NCBI GenBank assembly: GCA_036939975.1
Contig: JALLPB010000677.1
Location: 1-21,604 of the forward strand
DNA length: 21,604 nucleotides
Source of the DNA: Cyclostephanos tholiformis
Taxonomy: Eukaryota; Bacillariophyta; Thalassiosirophyceae; Thalassiosirales; Thalassiosiraceae
Direction of reading: 5' to 3'
Shown here: in pieces, positions 8,997-17,640 of the stretch
How the letters are laid out: each line of letters opens with the position of its first letter
How positions within the stretch are numbered: the first letter of the stretch is position 1
Program-made: the position numbers and the translations under genes
Notes under the pieces: generated by a model
The model's input: the letters and a program-made list of their open reading frames with translations, nothing else
Databases searched by the model: none
What the model was told of the DNA's origin: nothing

Positions 8997-10579
8997 ATGA
9001 GTGAAAACCAGGAAGACAATGGTCCAGATAAAAGTGTTCCATCGCCCCCCACAGGCATGTCAGCCATAAATTGTGCCTCCTTGGACTCCACCTCTGTGTC
9101 TGCCTTTGCCAAGTTGACAGGAACCAGTGCAGTTGTTTCAGCCAAGGATTTCTACAATAACAACAATTGCTCATTGCGTGCACTCTTGGTATTGTGCTAT
9201 GTGCTCATGCATGATGATGGTATGCCGGCGATTGATGTATTAGCACACCCATGGTCAAACATGAAGAAATCTACACTTTGCAATGTTTCCAAAGACTATC
9301 AGGCTGAGATTACTTGCCACTGGGAGGTAATGTGCACTAAGGATCCAGAGCTCAAGTCCCCCCCCCCATCCTAGTCAATAGAATATTGCAAAAATCCAGC
9401 TGTGGCTAATTGATAATCCAATTAGTGATCCAGATGATCGTGCATTTGTACTCATTGCTGTTGATGAGCACACTTATGTTGCTGTATGGGCTGATGTGGA
9501 GAGGAACAAAACAGTGTCAGAATTGTTCAACAAAAATTGGGTTGGGAAAGAGCCCATACTCTGGCTAATACATGCTCTAGTAGACAATGATGAGATAAAG
9601 TATGCATACCTGCAGTACTTTCATCTTCCCTCTGACCAAATGCTTGTCAAGAATCACAACATTCCTGAGAGTTGGGCGGCATCTTGTTGGACAATGATGA
9701 CGGAGAAGTGGAATGATTTTCATTTTTCCCCAAGCTCTATTCTTATGGGCGAGTTGCATTCAGATTTTGGTCTTCCCATCATGATATCTCATGATATTGT
9801 GTCAGACATGGCAGTAGCAACTCCTGAGAAGGTGAAAGATAAGTGGTCATCCATGATTCACGCTCAAGCAGAAGTTAGAAAATTGGGAAGATAGTGGGCA
9901 GGGGGATGGGGGGGATGCTCTTCTTGATGATGACAATGACGAGCTGAACCTTGGTGATGATCATTTTAGTATGGAAGTAGAAAATCTTCCAAAACCCATA
10001 ATTGGGTGAGCTCAGAAATCATCCTCATAGAGCTCTGGATTCACGCACATCATTTTTCAGGGACAGAGAATCTTATTTACTCTACTTGTGGATGGTGTTG
10101 GACAGTAATGATCTGATGGCCACATCAATGAAAAGGCTAGACAATGCTATTGCTTCAAGAAATGGCACCAATGGGATTCCTTCAGCAATGGGAAATCAAG
10201 TGGGTGATGAAAGCAGTGTAACAACTCCCGGGGGAAAGTGTGAGCAGTGTTGTGGTTGTGACAAGGACTATAAGAAGATTCAAGAACTATCTAAAACGAT
10301 CAATGAACATGGGAAGAAGATGATTCCTGTTGCAAAAATGAAGATTGATCAGCGCACAAAAGAGCTCAGTTACAAGAAGGAAGCTGAAGCTTGGAACTCT
10401 GTTCACACCCTTTCCCAGAGAAGAGGCAGTTGATGATACAGATTCATGCTGAGAGAATTAAAAAGAATAAAACCATGGAACAGGTCTTTGCTGACGCGAT
10501 TGCTGAGATTGACAAAAAGTTGGACCAGGAGAATGCGTTGTTGCTAGAGAGCAATAGAACCCCTCAGAAATCTAACTGA
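8997..10579 (+). CDS. Harbinger ORF1, unknown accessory protein, spliced
   Basis: Family not recognised; by position it is the second Harbinger protein, in known elements a partner that helps DNA binding or nuclear import. The start is the ATG at 8997 in CTCACCATGAG. Predicted exons are 8997-9326, 9400-10005 and 10061-10579. Intron 1 (73 bp, GAG/GTAATG to AAATCCAG) and intron 2 (55 bp, GG/GTGAGC to ATTTTTCAG) both restore frame. Features in order: a Ser-rich N-terminus, a globular middle (WLIDNPISDPDD, then VWADVERNKTVSELF, then KWNDFHFSPSSILMGE), an acidic linker with a DDDNDE run, a Cys cluster CEQCCGCDKDYKK, and a C-terminal coiled coil ending QENALLLESN. Two single-base problems remain: one near 9880 (an extra A, or a very short intron at 9832-9871) and one near 10411 (a lost T in CCCTTTCCC). 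No in-frame stop occurs otherwise, so it is much better preserved than the transposase. It was probably functional until recently; activity now is uncertain. Confidence 0.65.
9327..9399 (+). other. ORF1 intron 1 (73 bp)
   Basis: The donor is CACTGGGAG/GTAATG and the acceptor AAAAATCCAG/CTGTGG. Splicing joins CHWE to LWLIDNP in phase 0 and removes the stops at 9372 and 9379. Confidence 0.7.
10006..10060 (+). other. ORF1 intron 2 (55 bp)
   Basis: The donor is ATAATTGG/GTGAGC and the acceptor ATCATTTTTCAG/GGACAG. It is a phase 2 intron: the split Gly codon is rebuilt (PKPIIG-DRESYLL) and the TGA overlapping the donor is removed. Confidence 0.7.
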
Positions 10580-10850
10580 TCTCCATCCAACACTGTGTCC
10601 TAAGTTGTGTTTTTGTTTTCAGGCGGGGGTAATAATAATAAATATGATTTCATTGCTCACTAATAAATTAGTCGAATCATATTAAAGAGTCTAAGGGCAC
10701 TGTGCATGCAAGTTCAACACCATATCATGTAAAATCTGTCATGGCATTACCACCATACTGTAATGATCATGATGAAGATTCCATGGCAGGTCATCAAAAT
10801 GATGACCTACATCCATGAGAGCGGCTGGCATTGTAATGCTGTGATTTGCT

Positions 10851-11956
10851 TCAGTCCATCACCACATATCCATTGTCATGCTCATTAAGTATGTAAGATA
10901 CATCCACATCCAATTGATCCAAAATTGATGCGCCCAAACAAAAGTTATGCAATCTAGCCAATACATTGACCAGTGCAATTGTCTGTGCCATAGTGATTTT
11001 ATTACTCAATGCCATTCACAATATTCCCCATCTAGCAATAAGCATGCCAAATGCACATTCAACTCTTATGCGCAGTTGTGAATGATAAAAGTTATAATTG
11101 TCTTCACTTTTTTGTTGGGGTTACCTGACACATTGGAGTAGGGTTTGTAAATGTAAGACAAGTTCAAATATGCGCTGTCACAAAACAAAACATATCCAGG
11201 TTTCAATATGCCATGCTCAAAATGGGCATAAAAATTGCTTGCCTCAAAGACAACACCATCAGCAGCTGAAGCACCATAGGCAACACTAATATCAAGTATT
11301 TTCCCATCAACATCCATGACCGCTTGACAATTCAGTCTAAAATTGTGTTTACGTCCACAAAGGAATTTCTTTTGATCCATGCCTACCCATTTGCCTCCTT
11401 TATGGTTAGTTTTTCCATCAATTGCTCCTGCACAAATGTCAAAATCAACAGCACTTGGATCCTTGAAACCAGCAGCAATATTGTCCTGCTCTTCAACTGA
11501 TGATGTATAAGCAATGGCAAACTTTGAATAATTGTTCATGATCTCTATAACATACCAAATGCTGTCCATAATGTCAGTATGTGATATTCCATAAACAAAA
11601 CCTAGATCGTTAGGCAAAGCCTCGGCATAATATCGAAAGGCACATACAAAGCAAACACTTGTCGTAATTCGGCCACTTCATATCAGCAGAGGTTTGTACC
11701 TCCCCCCCTTCTGCCCCCCCTTTGGCACATAACGACACATCTTAAGATGGGCATGATTAATACCAGCAAAATTTTTATATGTCATCCTTAATGCACACCA
11801 AAATTATGAGTCACCAAGAGACTGATAAAAGTCATGAACAGATTGCCTCTTACACGGAAATAATGTCTTGATGGCATCCTCCTCCTCTAATATGTGTGCT
11901 GCCGCAAAACCAGTTGCCTGTACAATAAGGGCACAAACATAATCGGAGACAGTCAT
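10851..11956 (-). pseudogene. PIF/Harbinger DDE transposase, three stops and one frameshift
   Basis: Endonuclease-like transposase (DDE_Tnp_4 type) that would cut at the element ends and insert at TWA. One frame runs from the ATG at 11956. It is broken by TAA at 11804-11806 (before FWCALRMTYKNF), TGA at 11678-11680 (before SGRITTSV), a one-base loss in an A run near 11112-11117, and TGA at 11016-11018 (after ARWGIL). With one base added the span is exactly 369 codons. Catalytic residues are visible: Asp180 in AGAIDGKTN, Asp260 in LFCDSAY and Glu301 in RIRVECAFGML, followed by ALVNVLARLHNFC. All three are kept, so loss of function comes only from the breaks. At two of the TGA stops relatives usually have Arg, as do the Cys in FWCAL and SVCF, which fits C-to-T decay. 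Convergent with ORF1, with about 270 bp between the stops. Confidence 0.9.
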
Positions 11957-12187
11957 GATGAGCGCACTGTTCAATATATGGTAGTGTGCCGGATGAAGGA
12001 TTTCTACAAGACAGGGTAGGGGTCAGCATACACTTGCTATACTGCAGTGTGGTGATCCAAAATTTATCACACCCTGTGATCCAAAATTTATCATCCTTGT
12101 AAGTTCATATCATAGATACCTCAAAAATCTGCCTGTGGGCAGAGTATTGTACTTGTGGCAAGGACAGACCAAAGGTATGATAAAATG

Positions 12188-12219
12188 GGGTACAAAAAAC
12201 CATGCCTGTGAAATGGCCC
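12188..12219 (-). repeat. Harbinger right terminal inverted repeat
   Basis: Read on the minus strand it starts GGGCCATTTCACAGGCATGG and ends TTTTTTGTACCC. It differs from the left repeat at five positions and is followed by TTA at 12220-12222. Confidence 0.92.
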
Positions 12220-12231
12220 TTATAGTTTTTG

Positions 12232-13430
12232 ACTGGTACCTACACTTGGTGAGCTGTTGTTAAGTCTCTTTACTACTACTTATCAGATTGGTTACTATTT
12301 TAAAATTTTAATCTAACAAGCTGTAGAGCAGATAATCTACTGGTTGCGGTGGGCACCAGCACCCAGCACATCATCCATTTGCTCAATGTTGCAAGAGCCC
12401 CCAAACTTAAGCGTGTCAATGGTCATCATGGTTTAGAGGGTGAATTCACTATTCTTTGGCTGTACATTGGGGTACCATAATGGTCAAAAAATTGTGTTTC
12501 ACAACCATAACCGCCCTTTGTCAAAATATTATGTAGGAATACGTAGATCATTACAACTTAGTAGAACCAAGAAAAACTTACTGGTCCCTACAGAGGAATT
12601 GATACCAAGATATCAGGCCATCTTTGCCCTTCGATATTTACTGACCCTTCTCAAATCACACTTCAGCGAATCACTCTCATTTTATTCACCTTCGAGGTAG
12701 CAGTTGTCCATTGATGTGGATTTTATTATTATCAATCATATTCTCTTCTAGCACCATGCTCAGCAGGGCTCGTATCCATGACAGCAAACCTCCAATGGCA
12801 AATCAACCTAAAATCAGAACATCTCCCTCTGTCATCCCTTTAAAAATATTAATCCAATTTTCCTCAAACTCCCCCATCCTGGAATCACCTCATACCACCC
12901 TCACAACTCACCCTACGACACCACCATGGCTCACCATCATCTCCCCAACAAGAGCCTTAACTAATGCTTCTATAAATTATACATCTTCTCAATGAACATC
13001 CGGTACCTTGACATAATTCACCGTTTTTGCATATGTTGACAAGAATTAAAATCTTCTTGTCCACCCCGTCTTCATCGAAGTCAATCCAACACCCTCTTTC
13101 CTCCTGGAAGCATTGCAGATGCCATCACCATGCATGGCTGCTGCAAAAATTAGTGCTAGATGAGACCGTGACCTGCCCCCACAACTTGGCAACAAATCGA
13201 CCGATGTCATTGTCACCATAATTGTCATCAACATTATATATTTCCTCAAGCACTGTCTTTGCGGCCCTACTGTGTAGTACCATAGGCTTCAAAATCAAAG
13301 CTTCTGAGTTTTGTGCTTATTATGTACTGTATGGTACCCAGTCTTAGTCACCTGCTGTTAAGAAGCTGTGATTTCTTTGAGATGTACGCATAAAGCATGT
13401 AAACATTGGAACAATGGTGATGTTCCTCTT
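12232..13430. other. No recognisable gene; decayed sequence with a dispersed repeat
   Basis: Broken frames only. A minus-strand stretch near 13120-13260 is open (ETVLEEIYNVDDNYG-like, then FVAKLWGQVTV), and 12440-12700 is open on the plus strand, but neither has a family resemblance. TGGTACC..CTTGGT/AGT..CTG.TGTTAAG is shared between 12234-12265 and 13334-13365. Probably remains of older elements. Confidence 0.4.
13262..13345. repeat. Dispersed direct repeat, copy 2 (copy 1 at 8213-8300)
   Basis: It shares TAGTACCATAGGCT, TCAAAATC, CTTCTGAGTT, TGTGCTT and TGTATGGTA with copy 1 in the same order and orientation. Confidence 0.5.
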
Positions 13431-13432
13431 TT

Positions 13433-14100
13433 TTATGTTTGAGATGGATATCTTATGTTTCTTTCCATTTTTTGTTGGTTTGCAAGTGTCCATATGCACA
13501 AGTAGGCAGATAAAAGCCATTCACATGCATAGGAATAGTACTCATGAGGGGGCAAATCCTCAAAAAAGAAAATGGTGCTGATTGCTGATGCAGTTGCACC
13601 CCTGATTGGGGCATTTGCCCACACCCCTCATTTGGAAATCAAAATAAGTATGCAATTCATTATTGCTCATATCAGACTTATGTTTCTTGGCCACCCTTAG
13701 CCAGGCCTCCCCCATCTTCTCATCCTCCTTCTCCTACTCCTTGTTGTTCATCCCAGCACACAATGGTTCATCCTCCCCCCACTGCCACCCCAATGCTGCC
13801 ATCACTTCCATTGCCATTGTGAACACTGTTGTTGTCATCCTCCTCATTATTAAAATCAAGGGAAGTCGCATGATCAATGGCTGCAACAATAGCCATCTCC
13901 TCCTCCTCCTCATTTCCAGGTGAGGAGGGGAGGACCAGCTGATGCCCTTCTGACAGCAGCCTGTGTCTCCTTAATTCACTGCCATGCCCACCGATAGCAA
14001 CATTCATCTTTTCCAGCATGCTGTAGTGATCGCCTCTCATTGCACCATGATGGATCTTTCTGAGCAATGAATTTGTTGTGATTTTGTTGTGTGTCATCAA
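13433..14100 (-). pseudogene. Decayed gene with Cys-rich GKCPNQGCNC motif
   Basis: Product not recognised. Reading the minus strand downward, 14100-13768 is open: a basic start (MMTHNKITTNSLLRKIHHG), an acidic patch (GNEEEEEMAIV) and an Asn/Asp/Gly-rich end. After a break near 13730 the frame continues as EKMGEAWLRVAKKHKSDMS and NNELHTYFDFQMRG, then GKCPNQGCNCIS (13584-13619). After another break near 13565 it continues as FFEDLPPHEYYSYACEWLLSAY. The charged helix, spaced Cys and aromatic-rich tail look like one protein. The motif resembles a treble-Cys module I associate with repeated diatom genes, but this is memory, not a search. Frameshifts at two or more places argue for a pseudogene. 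Confidence 0.45.
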
Positions 14101-14474
14101 ACGCTCAACAAGTTATTTTTTAAAGGCATTACAGTACATTACTGTACCTTCAAGAGTTTTTGGCAAGGGATGGACAAAATGGACAAGCCCAGATTTTTCC
14201 CACAACGTTTTTGGACCAAATCCATTTTAACAGCAAAAGAATTGAGACAAAAAAGAATCAAATGATGGGTTGGATTAACATGGACCCAATAAGTTTTTGA
14301 AGCCATTTTTATCTGTCAAAAGTTTACTGCCAAAACTAGAATGTGTCCTTTCAACTTTATCAGTCATATTATAACATTGGCCAGGGAAAGAAGGAAATTT
14401 TTACCCCTCTCTTAACTAGGAGTTCATACTATCTGCCTCTAAACCCATGACATTTTACACATAGATAGCAACAG
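14101..14474. other. No gene seen
   Basis: AT-rich, no open frame of note, no clear repeat apart from short duplicated words such as ACAGTACATTACTGTACC near 14132. Confidence 0.5.
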
Positions 14475-14610
14475 AAGGTCTAAGCTTAGACCTTAGTATG
14501 TCTCCGACCTTAGACCTTGTGTCTGACCATAGTCCTGTCTAGACACGTTTAGTACTAGACCTAAGGTCTAGTATTAGACCATTGGTTTAAACCCTGACCT
14601 CAGGTCTATG
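14475..14610. repeat. Cluster of AGGTCTA/TAGACCT palindromes
   Basis: About eight TAGACC or GGTCTA words lie within 135 bp in both orientations. They include a perfect 20-bp palindrome, AAGGTCTAAGCTTAGACCTT (14475-14494), and a 10-bp inverted repeat with a 1-nt centre (TACTAGACCT, A, AGGTCTAGTA). It abuts the MITE at 14617. It may be a fragment of a foldback element or a cluster of binding sites; no function can be assigned. Confidence 0.75.
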
Positions 14611-14616
14611 CTCAGA

Positions 14617-14933
14617 CTAGGTTGTGCATTCCTCGGGATGATTGATCTCCAGCACGCAACGACGTCGTCCAACGTGAGGACGACGCCTTGAGGAATATGT
14701 ATGAGTTCCTACGTCTACAAGTAACACACGCTATATGCACGTAGAAACATACCAAAAAGGGGAATTAAAAAGGGAATTCCTCAAAAAGGGAATTCCCTTT
14801 TGGGGGGGAATTCAAAAAGAGGAAGGGGGAGCAATATTCCTCTAGGATTCCTGCAAAAAAGGGAATTCCTCTAGGAATTTCCTTTTCGGGGGGTCTGGAA
14901 AAAAGGGAACCAAAAACGGAATGCACAACCTAG
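14617..14933. mobile_element. 317-bp foldback MITE with perfect 16-bp TIRs
   Basis: CTAGGTTGTGCATTCC at 14617-14632 is exactly inverted at 14918-14933. If the outer CTAG, or its central TA, is the target duplication, the TIR proper starts GTTGTGCATTCC or GGTTGTGCATTCC; a TA duplication would suit Tc1/mariner. The interior is non-coding and full of nested palindromes, including AAAAGGGAATTCCCTTTT (14784-14801), and further AAAGGGAATTCC words around 14760-14880. Compact foldback structure is typical of MITEs. Superfamily uncertain. Confidence 0.75.
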
Positions 14934-14939
14934 CCGCCA

Positions 14940-15235
14940 TTGCCCCCGTTGCCGTGCTCTTAGACGTAGTTGTAGTCGTAGTAGTATTAGTACTAGTGGT
15001 AGTCGTTGTCATTGTCATCGTGATTCTACTTAGTTGATTGTTGTCTGCTGTCTGGGCCTATTGTCATCGTCATTGTTGTTGCTGTTTGCCATCGTCGTTG
15101 CCTACGTTGTTGTCATCATCATTGTCGTTGCCATCATTGCCGCCATTGTTGTCACCATTATAATCCTTTCTCCTCTTCTGTGTCTATTTGATTGTTGTAT
15201 TTCCACTGCCGCCGCTGTTGTCGTTGTTGTCATCT
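14940..15235. repeat. Imperfect trinucleotide repeat tract
   Basis: Runs of GTT, GTC, GTA, ATC, ATT and GCC triplets keep 3-bp periodicity for nearly 300 bp. The long open frames on both strands here are products of this periodicity, not genes. Confidence 0.8.
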
Positions 15236-15254
15236 CATTGCCCGCACCACCGTT

Positions 15255-15425
15255 ATGCGCTGACATGTCACAATGTACCCGAGCCGACACGACGCCGACA
15301 CGGTGTCTGACGAGCCAACACGATGCAATGTCGCCGACATGGTCTGTGTCATGTCGGCAACACTGCACCAACATGTCAGCATGTCTGGTGTTTTGGGGGG
15401 GAAAAATCCCCGACACGACGCTGAC
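15255..15425. repeat. CpG-rich segment with hairpin and CGACACGACGC repeats
   Basis: CGACACGACGCCGACA (about 15285) and CGACACGACGCTGACA (about 15410) are near-identical direct repeats. Between them GCCGACATG and CATGTCGGC pair around an 8-nt loop, and the imperfect pairing extends to arms of roughly 19-26 nt. CpG density is far above the surrounding element DNA. It may be a young non-autonomous element or structured RNA gene; neither is established. Confidence 0.5.
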
Positions 15426-15540
15426 ATTTCCAGCCAAGCTAGAAAACTGTTAGCTGGGAAAGTCCCATACATCATGCGTTCATAATCCCCATTTTAAATA
15501 TTATGCATAACTATTACTTGGCATTGCACTATGTGGAAAC

Positions 15541-16035
15541 ATGGGCGGACACCATGGTTCAAGCCAATTAAAAAGTCCCACAGACCTATTTCCCACCATT
15601 TTGCACCTTTGGTATTGGCTAAGTACATACATATGTAGGACTCAGTACTATGTAACAAACGATGAGCCCAATTTTTTTGTGCAAACCGTAGCCAAAATTT
15701 TGGCTACAACCCAGGCACATAAAGAGATGACAAAATACGCCCATGGGCATACGATACGACGAGTACTCTCGTATGGTTCTCGCCATCAGAGTACAGACCT
15801 AAGAAAGAATCGGGTGAGAAACCCGATTCAATCCGGCTACTCAAATCCGGACAACCATCTGTGTTCCACGGAAAGAGAACGTTCCTCGGAAACTCTTGCA
15901 TGTAGAGTTTTGTACATGAATCGTTCGAAAGTGCACAGAAGCGAGCATTTCCAGATTGAGTTGACACCTTTCTCGCGTACGTATGTAAACCGTAGGGAGA
16001 AGGCGAAACGTTCGCACCTGGCAATGAGTGAGTGA
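15541..16035 (+). other. Open frame of 164 codons, coding status doubtful
   Basis: Open from an ATG at 15541, basic in the second half (Arg, Lys and Ser rich), no domain recognised. The opposite strand is also open at 15704-16045. The stretch from about 15740 has moderate CpG, unlike the Copia remnant beside it. No splice, codon or promoter signal singles it out. Confidence 0.2.
15807..15829. repeat. Perfect 9-bp hairpin
   Basis: GAATCGGGT and ACCCGATTC pair around a GAGAA loop. It could form in RNA or DNA on either strand; there is no U run to suggest a terminator. Confidence 0.7.
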
Positions 16036-16296
16036 AAATATGCACACGATGAGCGTGTTAATCACCACCATTGCCTTTGTTATAATTCTTATTCGTCGAT
16101 TAGACTCGACCTCTAGACCTTTTAATTACTACTTAACCTCCGTTGAATAGGGGTTGGGCTCGATTGAGTGACCTCCCCGGCCACGGCCATTGCGACTACC
16201 CTATCGATATAGGCATATTTCCTCAGAGATACTGCTATTCACGGTTGTTGTGGGCATAGACCAGCCCACACTCTATGTATCTTTTATCTTCAAGCA

Positions 16297-16373
16297 CGGT
16301 ATATATGTATCTACTTATTGGGTGTTTCCATGTGCATATCATACTGTGGGGATTCAAACAGTCCCCACAATTT
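16297..16373 (-). repeat. Copia 3' terminal repeat (partial LTR)
   Basis: It aligns to 18939-19014 over about 77 bp with roughly 8 differences. On the minus strand it starts AAATTGTGGGGACTG, contains a terminal inverted repeat (TGTGGGGA/TCCCCACA around 9 nt, 16345-16369) and a TATA-like ACATATATACC. The full LTR may reach further down to about 16250, where TGTGGGC/GCCCACA forms another hairpin, but the other copy does not clearly match there. Confidence 0.7.
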
Positions 16374-16411
16374 GCGAGGATTGCATTGAATCAAATCAAC
16401 TATTAGCATTA

Positions 16412-17640
16412 TTAATCCCAAAGGAAGGGCAACAGTAATTGATGTTTCCTAGTAAATGGTACAAGATTTGTGAATACATCAGCACTATTTGTCAATGTGT
16501 CTTTTTCCCCCATTTGAATAATTCTGGCTGCTACAGCCTTGTGTATAATATGATAATTGATGTTTCTTTGATAACATCGATTCAGGAATGCTGGTATTTT
16601 GTACCACAGCATTATTGTTGCAGAATACATTAGTTGGTATGGAGACAGGTATACCAAAGCACTTGAGCTTAATTCTTAATGTTGAAACCATGTCCTTTGT
16701 GATACGCATTGCAACCAATTCCAAACCATAAGAGCTTGATTTGCAAGTATTTTGTCATTTGCTGAATGCAACCACAATGGTATTATTGAGTAAAATAAAC
16801 ACTCCTGTGTCCAATTGCCTAGTAACTTTGTTTCCCGCCTGGTCTGCATCTAAAAAGCAGGACATTTGGACTGGGTTCCCAAGAGGGACAGGAATGTTTG
16901 AAGGATCTTCCTTGATCACCTTGCCATAAAAGCCTGTCCCGTCAGCATGGTGGAATACCAATTCATCTATTTCATGCATGGTATGGTTCATGATCAATTG
17001 CCGCATGGGGTATTGATGGAGGTAATTTATAATCCAATATAAGACCTCTAGGTGCCCCTCTTGGGGATTGGCTTGGTATTGTGATAGTAGAGACACTTCC
17101 ATTAGGATATCAATCCTCCCGAGCTTGATAGCCCATCAAAGAATGCCAATAATTTGTCTGTACCTCAATGCATGATCCTCATCACTCATCACAATGAGGA
17201 GTGGTGTCCAGTTCAGGTTCATAATTTTTGGGCATTGGCCCCTCGTGTTTTGGCTTTGACATTTTGAGTTCTTGTCCGTCCTTGGCCAGGAGTCCCTGTA
17301 CAACATCAACTGCTGCCTTAACATATTTCTTACTATCCATGCTCCAGCATTCTTTGCCATTACCTGGCTGTACCTTCGATATTCCAGCTCCTTGGTATGA
17401 TGTTGGTGGGCCATATTTGCCATTCTTTATCTCTTCCTATTTGTTTCATTAATTGCTCTGGTGAGTGGCTGATGACTAAAACATCATCAACATAGACTAG
17501 CAAATACTCGTAATAAGGACTATCCCCATTACATAGATTCCTCTGTATATAGATGTCTGCATTGGCATGCATGGGCTTAAACCCAATGACGTTTATGATG
17601 AATTCTGAAAACATTGCCCTGTGCAGTCCCCAAGTTTGGT
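16412..17640 (-). pseudogene. Copia pol fragment: RT second half and RNase H
   Basis: Reverse transcriptase and RNase H of a Copia polyprotein, which would copy element RNA into DNA inside virus-like particles. Starting near 17640, AMFSEFIINVIGFK is followed by the RT active-site motif YVDDVLVIS (about 17480-17510). The connection region continues in other frames to RYRQIIGIL, then a TGA where relatives have Arg, then WAIKLGRIDILMEVS. RNase H follows with DADQAGNKVTR, then VVAFSK and a TGA again at a usual Arg (SKRQ in relatives), then LELVAMRITKDMVSTLR, FCNNNAVVQNTS and, after a frameshift near 16565, INYHIIHKAVAARI. It ends at the TAA at 16412, about 40 bp from the 3' terminal repeat. At least three frameshifts and two stops make it non-functional. 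Confidence 0.85.

Larger units (their letters stand above)
8816..12219. mobile_element. Complete PIF/Harbinger DNA transposon (3404 bp)
   Basis: The element is bounded by 32-bp terminal inverted repeats (27 of 32 identical) that begin GGCCC/GGGCC and end GTTTTTTGTACCC. It is flanked by TTA at 8813-8815 and 12220-12222, the 3-bp target duplication usual for this superfamily. Inside are two convergent genes: a spliced plus-strand ORF1 of unknown family (8997-10579) and a minus-strand DDE transposase (10851-11956), now inactive. Deleting the element and one TTA leaves two near-identical 19-bp units (8787-8805 and 8806-8815 plus 12223-12231), which confirms both ends. Two genes per element is the known Harbinger plan, but ORF1 does not show the usual Myb/SANT look. 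CpG is scarce inside. Confidence 0.93.

Noticed and set aside
9832..9871. 40-bp intron in Harbinger ORF1 (AAG/GTGAAAG to CAAGCAG)
   Set aside because: It would restore frame, but is shorter than the other introns here and removes plausible coding sequence (KVKDKWSSMIHAQ); a one-base insertion is as likely. Kept only as an alternative.
15034..15475. Hydrophobic Val/Ile-rich plus-strand frame resembling a membrane protein
   Set aside because: Produced by trinucleotide repeats (GTT, GTC, ATC); all frames on both strands are open for the same reason.
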